From: Terfezia claveryi
Lineage: Eukaryota; Ascomycota; Pezizomycetes; Pezizales; Pezizaceae
Assembly: GCA_015179025.1 (NCBI GenBank)
Contig: WHUX01000051.1
Coordinates: 1-64,000, forward strand
Direction of reading: 5' to 3'
DNA length: 64,000 nt
In this document: positions 10,925-22,216 of the stretch, one piece after another
Layout of the letters: each line of letters begins with the position of its first letter
Numbering within the stretch: the first letter of the stretch is position 1
Translations under genes and position numbers: made by a program
The notes under the pieces: generated by a model
The model's database searches: none
What the model was told of the DNA's origin: nothing
The model's input: only the letters and a program-made list of their open reading frames with translations

Positions 10925-11065
10925 TATCGACACTTCCATAGCTCTAATGTCCCCACTTCCATGCCTTTGATGTCTCCACTTCCATGGCTCCGATGTTGAT
11001 ACTTTTATGGCTCCGATATCTACACTTCCATAACTCTGATGTTGCCGGTTCCGTAGCCCCGATGT
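10925..11065. repeat. Minisatellite, about 6 units of ~24 bp
   Basis: Units of the type CACTTCCATGGCTCCGATGT occur head to tail with point differences, directly after the 115-bp repeats. Confidence 0.75.
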
Positions 11066-11834
11066 TGACTTCGATATACTACCAGTCTCAGGATTGGCTC
11101 ATGGTTTGTAAGGAGTAAGGCGAGTAGAGGTGGTAATTTTGGAACTATTGTTGGCAGGTCTACATTAGGGCAGGCAATATGGGCTGGGGTTGGTCCGGGC
11201 CAGTGACATGAGGAGGTAGACGTGGGTTCAGTTCATGATAGTACTGCCTGCGATAGGATAAGCTTTTATGTACATAAAAATTTCGAAAAACAATTGACAT
11301 TTATTATTTTTGTTTTCAGGTACGCCTTCAACCATAGGTGCATTTCATTGCACGTAGCAGGCATTCGAGCAGGGCTGAATAAGTAAGGCATGGTTAGAGA
11401 TCCAGGCAACCCGGAATGGCTAGGGTTGAACTCCCCGGCGTCATGGAAAGGCACGAGATGACGACTGGGAGACAGCAGAGACAACAACTAGAATCTGGAT
11501 ACAGTACCATAACCTGAAGGGAGGTCATCCGTACGCCATAAGCTGAAGGGAAGTCATCCGGACGCCATAACGTGCCAGAGGTACAGGATGACATGAGACG
11601 CCAGAGGGTCGGATCTGGGCGACCTCAGATCGCTGCAGGAGACATTGGCAAGACAGTGTCATCAGGACGTACCCATAGTGGCGTCCAGACGCCATAAAAA
11701 TCCTTTCTGATGTACTCCGAAATTTTTGTCTGCAGTACTGCATGTCAAGGGCTTGCCTCAGGTGCCTGTTGGCGTTATGGGACTGGTGAAGTCTCGATTT
11801 AAAAATGATAACCAGACTAAAAATGGTTGTGGTG
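11066..11834. other. Intergenic; short direct repeat, no gene seen
   Basis: A ~32 bp unit (CCGTACGCCATAAGCTGAAG / CCATAACCTGAAGGGAGGTC type) is tandemly repeated around 11500-11575. ORFs across it are short and unlike any domain I know. Confidence 0.4.
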
Positions 11835-12117
11835 GGGAGACTACTAAGATAGGACTAGCTTAATTACAAAAAGGGTTAGACTGGGAGATACTGGAAAGGG
11901 TATGGGCCAAAAAAGGACAACCTGTATGATTTCTCAAAAAGGCAACCATCCAACGCTACTGAAATAAGAAGTCAAAAATTCTAAATACCCATCGCCTGCT
12001 GCAGTGGGAGACTTTATCGCATAGTCACCCACTGTAGTACTAGCCTGGCGATCTGAAGGTTAGATATGGCAGAGCGGACGGGATACCTCGTTTTCTTCAG
12101 TCTATGGTCGTAGATGT
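11835..12117 (-). mobile_element. 5S rRNA-headed repeat, copy B (candidate 5S-derived SINE)
   Basis: Better preserved than copy A (3950-4193). On the minus strand from 12117 the 5S-like head runs about 104 nt and is followed by a body of about 180 nt that aligns with copy A. The two copies share no flanking sequence upstream of 12117/4193. Both copies lie on the minus strand, about 7.9 kb apart. The 3' end of the body could not be fixed; homology fades near 11830. Confidence 0.6.
12014..12117 (-). rRNA. 5S rRNA-like head of copy B, 3'-truncated
   Basis: The minus strand begins ACATCTACGACCATAG, continues ATCCCGTCCGCTCTGCCAT, then GGCTAGTACT and GTGGGTGAC, diagnostic of fungal 5S rRNA including the internal promoter region. 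Helix II is conserved (CTGAAG near nt 18-23 pairs with CTTCAG near nt 61-66). After about nt 104 the expected 3' strand of helix I (complement of ACATCTACG) is missing and unrelated sequence follows, so it is not a complete 5S gene; fungal genomes with dispersed 5S genes do carry pseudogenes. It could still recruit pol III. Confidence 0.5.
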
Positions 12118-14032
12118 CAAAATATGAGGGTTGATCTATTATAACCTGACCGAAAAGTACTACCAGAGCAAATGTCGTAGACATTTCCACAAAGTTAGAA
12201 CAAACCGGATGTCGCACTTCACATTTAACAAACTACTATACATCTACAGTACAATCCCAAACTTTGAGCTTACTTGGTTACATATTAGGCTCGAAACTGT
12301 CGAAATCCGTATAAATAACTGTGAGAGGATGATTATAACAGCTTCTTTGAGGTTCTTTTTTATTTATCCTACAAGTGTTTTGTCTCGACTTCATCCATCT
12401 TTTAAACTGCCCTACCTGGTACCAAGCCCGTTATGCACACACATACTGTACTACATAGCTACCTCCTATAGGAATAAATAGATCAATACTAGCAATGATG
12501 GATAGATGAATGGCCAACAAAGTATCACTTCACCTGAGATATGTACGTAAGGTGTGTGTGTGTGTATGTGTCTATATGTGAATAATGTATATAAATGTGT
12601 GTACGTGAAAATATGTGCGAACGTATACATATGTGTGTATATGTAATGGCACTAACGAACATAGTTACCCTGAACAGTGGGCGAAGCGGGCAATGACCGG
12701 TAGAACATTCTAGCAGGTTCTATAGCAAGTGTACTAACGACTGGCAAGCGATAGAGTTATGGGAGATCAAATGGCACGATACTACAACAAACATCCATAT
12801 TTTTTTGTAGTTGTGATATGGCCAAACCTGAAAATAAAGGGCTACTGTATGTACAAAGCTATTACAAAATCACAGTCTGAATCCTATCAATTGTGTTAAG
12901 TATAGTATATCTAATAACTTTTTACCTAACTAAAGACCACTGACCTTATGGGCTTAGAGAACTACTCGATAAACCACAGTTTCACCAGGCATCTATAATT
13001 ACTCAGGTGTTTGCAAAAAAAAAAACTTCTACTCTAATTGTTGTTGCCGATACTTTAAGAATTAATCTGAAATTCCCAATTTATTGACAAACGAAAGTAT
13101 TAACAGATCATGAACTGTATTACCCATCTCAGCTCTAGCTGAACCAAATTAGATTGTTAGATGGAGGTGGGAAATACATGAATCTATTGTAGTCGCTGGC
13201 AGCTAGGTATACCATTATCAAATCTTTTTTTTTTTTTTTGGGGGGGGGTAAATAAATCAGTACTCGTAAACATTTATCAATACAAGTGCATTAGGCACCA
13301 AATTGAAGTAATTATTTAAATTGCCCGTGAGCGACACAGTGGGTATGCTATGCCACCCGCGAGCGGCCCAGAACATATACACCCTCGAGAAACCCAAACT
13401 TGAATGCGGCCCCCAGCAGTGGTGAATTCAAGCTGCTGATGGAAGGCAGTAAGTAAAGTAAAAATAAAAATATGAGCTGCGTCAATGATGCCAACGTATT
13501 TTGTTTGCTGGCAAAAAAAAAAAAAAAATTGGAGCATGATGTTATCGTACATGTTCATGATACTTCCTTTACTGCATGCAGGAAAGAGAAAACAAGACCC
13601 TATAGTACTAAAACTAAAAATGAGAGGTAAGTACTTATCATGGAATTTTTCTCGCAGTGAAGTATGAGGTTTGAGCAAGCGGAGGTTTTTGAGCTTTCGT
13701 TATGTATAACATAATAGACTCGGTTTTCACTCAATTTTGCCTTCATACATTGTTGCCCAGAGTACACCATATATATTATATGTGTGTGCGCTTTCTTCAA
13801 ACCCGCTACTGGAATCTGCGAAAAAAATAAAATAAAATAAACACCGCTAAAAGAAAGATTCTCGACCGCCCTGTTAGGAAAAAAAGTCCCCCTCCCAAAA
13901 AAAGAGAAAAAAAAAGGAAAAGACATCCAGCTTCCTATTTGCTACCCTATCAATAACCAAATCCAAACTAAAAAGAATTAGAATAAAAAAATTACAATGA
14001 ATTTTTCCCTCAACTCCCTCCCATCGCCTTTC
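12118..14032. other. Gene-poor stretch with TG-rich and homopolymer tracts
   Basis: Contains a TG/TATG-rich tract (about 12550-12645), poly-T followed by poly-G near 13225-13247, and A-rich tracts near 13513-13528 and 13825-13920. The ORFs at 12131-12481 and 13316-13926 show no recognisable domain and no splice logic. It includes the 3' flank of the large minus-strand gene ending at 14033. Confidence 0.4.
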
Positions 14033-17000
14033 TCAACTTCCCCCCTCCCGCCTTTCCCCCTCTCCCCCCGGCCACTGGCCCCCAGTAGGCATCCTCAACA
14101 TGTCCCCCTCCCTCTTCCTCTTCTCCTTTCTCCTATCATTTAGCCACTTTGCCCAATCGGCCATAAAGCTCGCCATCTCCACCTCCTTCCTAAACTCAAT
14201 CTCAAACCACCTGTACTCTTCCCAGCCGTCCACGCCGTTCTCGCAGTCCTCCCACCGGAGGCCCTGCTTGTCGAGGCGGAAGCCAGAGGCGGATGTTTGG
14301 CCGGGGGAGAGTAGGCGCGCTTTGAACGAGCCGCCCTGAAGCTTGCTGAAGGGCGTCGAGGTGGGTTTGATACGAAGCACAAAGTTCCCGACGGGGGTGT
14401 CGGTAGAGGTTGTGGGGGTGTTGACGGTGGAAGGGCGGCGAAGGAGGAAGCTCTGCGCCCCGGAGGAGGTGGAGCGGTCGCCACTGCTGCTGCTGCTGCT
14501 GCTGGTGCTGGTATGTGTGATGGTCGTGGGGAGGTCGGGGTGAGGGTGGTGACGGAGCCGTTGGCATTGGTGATGAAATTATCCCGGGCGTTGTTGTTGA
14601 CGTTGTTGATGATGTTGTTGATACTGCTGCTGTTGTTGCTACCATTATTGCGGACTTCAAGCTCGATAGAGTCGCTAAGAAATATGATTACCCCTCCCCC
14701 GTTTTCCCAGTAGAGGACAATGCGCGAGCTGTATACTTGCGTAATGGCCGATGAATCTGGGGAACTTTCTGCTCTAAAGGAGTATGTCTGGGTGCGAGAA
14801 GATGGGGCAGAGGAGATATTGTGAGTGTGGAGCTCGAAGGCGGGGTTGAGTGATGCATCTGAGTTTTCTCTCCAGATTTGGGCGCGGGCGCGGTAGTGCG
14901 TGTGTTCACCGTCGAAGACTCGCCGTTTGTACCGGATAATTGGGATAGAGCAACTATATTCCTTACTCAGTATGCCACATGTAGAACCAAAATATAGTCA
15001 GAGAAGATTATGATAGAAAAAAAAAAAAAAAAAAAAAAAAAAAAGACGTACATATCCATTTCAACGAGCTCCCCCAGGAATGCGAGCTGAAAATTAAACA
15101 TATCTTCCAAGCTCCCGAATCGATAATACAAACTGTTATCATCCCATTTTGTCGAGCCTGCTTTGACGAAGGTAACGTTGCTTCCGGCTACTGTAGTATT
15201 GGTATTGCTAACCCGCTTGCCAATCTTTGTGGCTATTTTCCGTATGTATACCACGGGGAGGATTTGGTCGTGAAACCCGTACTCTGGGATAAGCTCGCAG
15301 TGTTCAAGGAATACTATTGCTCTAATTAGAGGGGAAATACTTTGTATGTGTGTGTATGTGTGTAACCCACAAGTACGTTGATCGATGCTTCCCTCCATTC
15401 GCATATTCTGTGTCACGAGCCGGATCCTCGTCCCATACTCACTATTTGGGCCCCTCTCCGGCTTCGTGAAAATCCGAATTCGGCAGAGGTCCCAGCGCAC
15501 ATCGTGGATCTCGCCCATATATGATGCCCATACCTTCCTGGGCAAATACATTAGCTCAAATACAGTTCCGTGCTTTGGGGGGTGCGGTACATTTCACCAA
15601 TCTCCTTTGGCATAACCTCAATTTCACCTTCCCTTGCTGTGATGGCATTGACAGGCGTGGCGTTTACCCTGCTCGTCTCCGACCATCCATGCACGCTACT
15701 ACCCCCACTATCCTTTCTTTCAATCGTTCGACTCTTGCCGCTCATATTGTCAGCTAGAACTGGGGCATTTCCCCATGTTCCGCTGCCATTGAATTGCACT
15801 GGCAGTGCGTCCAGTGGGGGAAGCGGCTTTGTGGCATATACCCCCCGGGTCTTGTCATTCAGTACCTCTATAACCGACGTGCCAAACGAAACAAGACTTG
15901 AGGATGCCGTGTGCGCGGAGCGCCCTCTATCTTTAGAGATGGGGAATGGGAGTTTCGAGAACCTACTGCTGCGGGTCGATGTTGGTGATGACGAACCAGC
16001 CTTTTCCGCATTAGATTTCTGGGGGGGTTGACTTGAGCGCTCCACCTGTGTTGGGTTCGGGGAAGCTGAGCGTGAACGGGGCCGGCTGAGGCTAAAAGAC
16101 CCACGCCCCGATGGCACATTGGCAGAGAACGGCGCAAAAACCTTTGCGAATGCATTCGGATAGCTTTTTCCAATACTATTTGTCGCCGTGCGGCCACTGG
16201 AGGTTGAAGCGGCAGTCGACGGACGTCGTAATGGAGATGCTGCAGGCTGCTGCTCCTGAAAGATCCTATCCGCTACTTGGAGATTCATGTTCATGCTTAT
16301 CGGTCGCTTGTCACGATCTGTCAAAGAAGACCGCCAGTGGCACCTGCTTCCGCGCCCCTCTGACATCCCGCTAGCCGATCTCCCTCTGCCGGTAGAACTG
16401 GGTCGATTCCCAGCGGCCCTCGAGTCAAAATCAGACATAGCTTTCGGTTCCGCAGATCTTCCTCTCCTTTGAGAGCCCGACCTTTTAGGAGCCGGCTCCC
16501 ATGTGCCTGTGCTAATGATACTGGCTCCTGCGCTTGCCCCAGAGCTACTTCCGCTGCTCGGATACCTGTCCACGTTGGAACTACGGCCCCGATGAGCTGT
16601 GTTGGCAGTGAAGCCTGATTCTTCAGCTCGGCCTCGAGTTGGCGAGGAGACAGTCGGGGTCCTTTGGCCGGCGTATGAACTCTCCACGTTGATATTGAAG
16701 TTTCCTTGAGCTAGGGTGGCTTCCGCGGATGGGAGGTCGTATTCGCTTTCACTGATTGCTTGGAAGAGGTCGATAACTTGCTATAGCCATAAAGAAGATG
16801 GAAAGTTGTTAACTTCCTGAAGCTTTCAAACACCAAAATCCCTTTCAACCCCCCCCCCCCCCAAAAAAAAAAAAAAAGCCCCCAGGAACTCTATTATTTA
16901 ATGTAACTCGATAGAAAGAAGCAAAAAGAAAACGGAGACATACACAAGCGAGCGAGGCCACCAGCGCCTTCCCCTCATCACCCAAATCCCTCCCCAAATC

Positions 17001-18193
17001 ACCCTTCTTCAAGTCCAACGTTGTCAAGATCCAAGTAGACTTTATAAGATTTACGTATCCCGGGACTGGGAGCTTATTTAGCCATTGCGCTTTCTGGGTC
17101 TGGGCTTGGTGTGGAAAACTGAGATGATAATTCAGAAACGGCTCGAGCCCTGTTTGTGCTCGGTAGGCCCAGTGCATCAGAACTATCAGGGCCCTGTCCG
17201 CCTTCATACGCCAGGTAAGCTCTGCCGGATCGGGAATTGCAGCAGTGTATCCAACCGCCTTTGTTCCGGCCGCAGTTTCCTGAAACTTTTGAATCATGGT
17301 ATCAATCTCCAATGCATCTTGATTTCGGTCAATTCGCTCCCTAGTTGTCGTTGATGTTTCGACAGAATACATGGACACTGCATCGCTCCGAGAAGAAGAC
17401 CCCCAATACCCAAATTTAGCGCGGAGGATGGAAAACACAGATGGGGTTGTTGTGCGCACGCTTGCGGTGTCGAAATTTGGATCATCGATAGATGATGGAA
17501 AGTACAGCCATTGGTGATTCAGAAGCACAGCATTGAGGGTATCAGTGATTGCGGGGAGACGTGGAAGAATTCTTTTTATATTCGATCTGCAATCTCCAAT
17601 TAGCAAAATGTCCTGTGTTCAGCATACAATGTGGCGAGGCAATGGATATTTGAGTAGAAGTTGATTCAAGACATGATAGGAAAATCTTTCATCACACACC
17701 TGACCAGTACCTTGAACAGATATTCAATTCTCCATGCTGCCTCCTCCAGTCTTCTTCGCACGGCTACCAACCCCTCACTGTCCCAATCCTCCTCTCCGTA
17801 CCCATTTCCCTCGTCGAGTAGACCCGCCATCCTCAGTGCGGCGACCCAATTATGCCATTTCAACTCACTGCCATCTTCCGCTCCCGCCTGTATCTCCACC
17901 AAGCGCCCAAGTGCTTCCAACGACTCCACCAGCCCGGCTCCCACCACCCTCAACAGCACATTTGTTTGGTGCTGGTTATCATATTGCAGGATATCTGAAG
18001 TAGGGTCAGATCCGGCCCGTAACAGGCGCCGTATCAAATCTGATAGTTTTGAGAGCGCATCTCTCAGGCCCAACACTTGGGACGGGGCCAACAGCGGATC
18101 AGGGAACGTTTTCGTGAGGAATTGGCTGACGTAAAAGTGTGCCGTATGGAATTCCCCCAGCCCAAAGCCTCTGTATACCGCGGGCTGGGACAT
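14033..18193 (-). CDS. Large Ser-rich protein of unknown function (4 exons, two 1-nt frame breaks)
   Basis: Exons (minus): 18193-17700, 17586-16944, 16780-15052, 14965-14033. Phases agree across all three introns and the total is 1267 codons once two single missing bases are allowed for, both at homopolymers (G6 at 15577-15582; G4 at 14528-14531). The N-terminal ~380 residues are helical-looking (YVSQFLTKTFPDPLL; FNILRAKFGYWG-like segments), residues ~400-780 are a Ser/Arg-rich disordered region, and the C-terminal part has ordered segments (GTVFELMYLPRKVWASYMG; LYWENGGGVIIFLS; GWEEYRWFEIEFRKEV) plus a Ser/Asn low-complexity stretch. I do not recognise a family. The continuity of phases argues for one real gene, with the breaks more likely assembly errors than mutations. 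Confidence 0.65.
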
Positions 18194-20320
18194 TATAAGG
18201 GCCAGCAGGCAATATAAAATACTAGTATTAGACCTAGACCTGGTGATGCGCGATGAAGATTTCCGTTGTACCGGCGTTGCGGGATATATGTCTCAGGCAG
18301 GCGGTAGGGTCCATGAGCAGCAGCGGCAGCACCCACGACCAAAAGCAATGTTTAACGGCGACTTTTAGTTAGCACGCGCGAGAAATGCCATGCGCACCGC
18401 ACCGCAATATGTGCTGTGATGTGTTCCCACAAACGTTGCTTCGTTTGCCCTTTCCACGTGGCCAGCACCGGCAAAACATGTGCCCAACATGGCCAAGACC
18501 TGGGGTCGGACAGTACAAACCCTTGTCCGCCGTGGATATATTGTGGCTATTTTTGTGGATATTGGACGCTGGTTTTGTTCCAGTCGGGCCCCCCCCACCT
18601 GGGCGCCCATCAATTTTACTTCTGGGCCGACCCTATAGACTCTAAGAACTCGGTGGTGAAAAACCAAAAACTGGAGATCCTCACTGTAAATGGATACTGG
18701 AACTTTTTTTTTTTTTTTTTTTGGTTTTTTTTTTTTTTTGGTTTTCAAGCGGCCACTCCTTTTCCATCATAGGCCCAAAACTGCATTAGATTCTTGCTGC
18801 ATTCGAGATGTTGAATCCCCAGAGATATAGAGTAGGCAACGTTACCGACGGGTATTTCGGGCGTTTCCGAGATCCCCGGGCGACAGCATAAGCGTATCTA
18901 CCCCTCCCCCGCCCAAGGGATGGGGATGGGGATGGGCCTAGGTGTTTTGGAATGAAGCAAAAGCGTAAGCATGGCGCAATGTTGGGCGGTACGGAGTACA
19001 GCGTTGCTAAAGGCAGTTTGCTTCAAAGATGCCGTGCTAGATCCAAATTCATAAAAAGTTAGCTGAACAGCTCTGGTTAATTGGAAGGTCATGGAGAGAT
19101 ACAAGGCTAAATGGGAGGGGGAGGGGGAGGGGGAGGGGGAGGGGTAGCCTGGTTGTGGCCAGCTCTTCTCAAAAAGAAATTAATATAATAATTACCTCGA
19201 CCTTACATGTGTACCTTAAAATCTTCAGATAGGCACGAGACCAACAATCTGCTTCCAGCCAGATTTTAATTCGCGGGCATGTATTCAGGTAGCGGATAGC
19301 CGTAGGCGGTTTTATATTGGAGCCCGGGGTTGGGAGCAGCCCATCGGTGGCGCCTGTGAACTTGATCCCTACCTACGGTACTTACTTCCTATACCCCAGT
19401 CTCTTTCTTGATCCCCCCACATCCCCTATACCTATGTACCACTGTACAAGCAGCTCAGCAGAGACACCGCCCACATTAGCTGGTTGGCCCACGTTACCGA
19501 ATAAACTGGCGGTGTTCGGAGCCGGGCTAAAAGCGCTCCTCTCTGCAGTTGTACTTGTATTTGCTTTGGCGAGAACATGATAGTAAAACTGACAACAACA
19601 GTATTGACACTCATAGCTACAGATACGGGTATATTGAAAAAGAAAAAGAATAGGAAAAAGAAAAGGAAAAAAATATCGATCTGCCACGCAATCATTCCTG
19701 AACGTACAGTACATACAGTACCTAGCAGCACTGGCGTCATAACCCCCCCCCCCCGCGAAACACATCAATTACATCGAGTCAGCTTATGTCATTAAATTGA
19801 ACTTCAGGGTAAAATATGGCTAAATCGTAAAATCGTTGCCCCCACCGTATACGCATACCTATATATGCACAGCGCCCGTTTATAACGACTCTTTTATACA
19901 GCATGAAATCTCTCAAACTAGCCAACGTCTTCTACTACTGTATACATATATCAGCTAAACGCGTATTATAGCGGCTGAACTTATTGCTTTGCTCCGGCAT
20001 TATGGACTGCTACGCAGGGACTTTTGGCGGATCGTCAGCGCTTGTTTAAGAGATTTATTGGGATTGTTGGTTACTGGTGTTGGCGTTTAGTCTGGTGGTT
20101 TTTATCAATGGATTTCCATCAAGGTGTATCTGTGTATCTATAGAGGGTTCTTTGTTTTGGTTGCTATTCATTCTATCAGATCAGATGATTTGCATTATTT
20201 GGTGTTTAGGCATTACGGAATTTAGGTATGTATCTTGATTGCGCTTAGGTTTTATTAATATTAGGGATGTGTTTAGTTTCATAGATTTGTTTATTTGTTG
20301 GGGAGCCCCCCTGACGATAT
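18194..20320. other. Intergenic; low-complexity tracts, no gene seen
   Basis: Holds the upstream region of the large minus-strand gene, T-rich tracts at 18702-18740, a (GGGGAT)3 tract near 18918-18935, a G-rich tract at 19108-19146, a GAAAAA-rich tract near 19636-19675 and poly-C at 19743-19754. ORFs are short and crowded on low-complexity sequence. Confidence 0.4.
19108..19146 (+). repeat. (GGGGGA)n tract with G-quadruplex potential
   Basis: Five to six GGGGGA units in a row give more than four G-runs separated by single A, the classical intramolecular quadruplex pattern. It lies in an intergenic region with no gene start nearby, so no function can be argued. Confidence 0.7.
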
Positions 20321-20806
20321 TTAGCTGTAAAGTGAGGGGTACTTAACATTTCCAGTGGTGTAGTGATTAACAGGTAAGTATGCATATGTACTAGTGCCAT
20401 AGTGCAAGTGATTTACTGGACTCGCGATATGACTCGTTATCGCCACATGATCTGGATTTATAGGCCTTGGCAGTGAAGATAGGAGCTCATCCAAGTATGC
20501 GATGCGGTACAACGCCCTAAGCTGTGAAATTGATTTCAACGAAACTTCAGAAGAAGCTTCATACCCAAGTCCTTTTGCTCAAGTGGCAAACGTTACAGAT
20601 TCATCAACCAGCGCCACCAGTTTACTCAATATAGATAAATAATACTGGATCTTCCAACTACTTTCATACCGTTTTACAGCTTCAACCTTCATGTTCCCAA
20701 CTCTGCTAGTCCCATTCACGACGCTTATAATAACGTCCTGTTCTCCAAACTTCAAGGCCCGGCTGGAAGCACTACCAGCAGGTAAATAGCATCGCCTCAA
20801 GTCCAT
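20321..20806 (-). CDS. Hypothetical small protein, divergent from ATG14
   Basis: A frame starting at 20806 (MDLRRCYLPAGSASS) is stopped by TGA at about 20580, but a 54-nt segment bounded by GTAAAC and AAAAG would remove the stop and keep the frame, continuing with LGYEASSEVSLKSISQLRAL and ALYRIAYLDELLSSLPRP to a stop at 20321, about 143 residues. No family recognised. The start lies only 12 bp from the ATG of the divergent ATG14 gene, leaving almost no promoter, which weighs against it being an independent gene with this start. Confidence 0.3.
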
Positions 20807-20818
20807 ACAACCTTCACC

Positions 20819-22216
20819 ATGCAGTGCGACATCTGTGAGAGAAATTCATCTCACATCTGTTGCTCTGCATGCGCAAGGCACACTCTATGGCCGATGCGAT
20901 ATGAAACGCTTCTGCGTGCCTCTGAGAAAGCTGCAGTGGAAGAGAAGATAAATGCCTATCTCGCCGCGAAACCTTCAGAAGGAGTACAGTCAAAGTCGAA
21001 GGTTCTTCCTGTTGCTGCTGGCAAGGAGGTGAAGCTCTTACGAGTCCAGATCGATGAGGCCAAGCTTACTATAGCTAAAATTATGGAAGAAAACGAGAAG
21101 AAGAAGGCGGAAATCACGGAGGGTACATATCCCGCCTATGTAGCTCTGTGACGTGACGCTGACCTAAGAGTTGAGCTGACTTTACCGTACAACATAGCTA
21201 GGAAGCAAATAGCAGCTATTCGGGAGCGAAATAGGTCACGGGCGGCCGTGTTAGACGAACATGGTCATGGGCTTGTGGGTAGAAGGGCCATGGCGGAAGA
21301 GAAATTACAAAAGGAGATGAAAAGGACGAAGCAAAGGTGGAGCTTAGTGCAAGCCAAAATTGCAGATGCAAGGTCCTATCTTTGCTATGAAGCTGCTTCT
21401 TTGTACTCTCTGAAGCAAAGGAGGAGAAGAGGTGGTGTAATAGAGTACTACATTGGAGGCAACCCAATCCCAAGCCTAAATGACCTTCCTGGTGAGTATA
21501 AGAGTATAATGTTTCAGGAGGTGGCTGCCGGTACTAATTTCATAATAGTCCACTCTACCATTTTGACTACCACTACTTTCGGCCATCTTTGCAATCTCCT
21601 CATGCTTATCTCCGACTACTGCGGCATCAAACTCCCATACGAGGTTACGTTGCCAGGGAAGCATAATGAGTATCCAACTATCAAGGCGCCGTCTAGTAGC
21701 AACCCTCGATTGCTTCACCTCAACATACCATTGACTACTCTGTCGAGAGACAACTCAAACAACTATATCCTGTTTCTCGAGGGTGCTTCTATGTTGGCTT
21801 ACAACGTTGCATGGTTATGCCTAACACAAGGCTTGGAGGTCGCTTCGGTTGATGAGGCTATGCATCCTGGGAAGAATCTCTATACACTCTTGATAGGTGG
21901 TGGACATGGGCCAAGTAACAATTTTGGAAGATGGAGTCGTGCAACCACAGGTGCAGGCTTCCTAGGTGGTCCAGAAGGGAATCGACTAATTTGGGAGTGG
22001 AATGTTGATATCAGGGAAATCGTTAAAAAATTGGAAATGGTTGTTCATAGCCAAAATATGAAGCAGGAGTGGGATCTGGTGGAGGAAATTGTCGGTGAGG
22101 ACGAGGAAGAAACCTTCTCAGGCCTGGAGAAAACAGGCAGGGATAAGAAGATGCAAGAAGGGTACAGGGTGGAGCCTAGCGGGTGGACTAAGGTCAAGCC
22201 TCAGCCTCGTGGCTGA
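20819..22216 (+). CDS. ATG14: Atg14-like subunit of the autophagy PI3-kinase complex
   Basis: Two exons, 20819-21122 and 21171-22216 (48-nt intron, GTACAT...AAGAG), encode 449 residues. Atg14/Barkor targets Vps34-Vps15-Atg6 to the autophagosome formation site. The N-terminus has the CxxC...CxxC cysteine pattern (C3, C6, C15, C18), followed by a long charged helical region suited to a coiled coil (~60-190: EVKLLRVQIDEAKL, EEKLQKEMKRTKQRW), then a conserved region typical of the fungal Atg14 family (LPYEVTLPGKHNEYPTI; FLEGASMLAYNVAWLC; GFLGGPEGNRLIWEW). Metazoan UVRAG shares the fold, so the paralogue Vps38 is the main alternative; the Cys pattern favours Atg14. The intron is inferred because an in-frame stop must be skipped; its acceptor could differ by a few bases. 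Confidence 0.75.

Noticed and set aside
14100..14713. Several overlapping ORFs with Ser/Pro/Gln-rich runs
   Set aside because: Alternate frames over the Ser/Asn-rich repeat codons of the large gene; the supported frame is fixed by the flanking ordered segments.
15316..15372. Possible 55-57 nt intron (GTACTT...ATTAG/AG) inside exon 3 of the large gene
   Set aside because: The frame is open without it and the 55-nt version breaks the frame; the 57-nt version is possible but unneeded.
18918..18935. (GGGGAT)n and nearby (GGGGGA)n as possible telomeric repeats
   Set aside because: Too short, and filamentous ascomycete telomeres are usually TTAGGG; ordinary microsatellites.
19743..19754. Poly-C, poly-A and poly-T tracts (also 15013-15043, 16852-16876, 18702-18740, 29688-29696) as functional elements
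   Set aside because: Common simple-sequence tracts in intergenic and intronic DNA of this window; no positional pattern.
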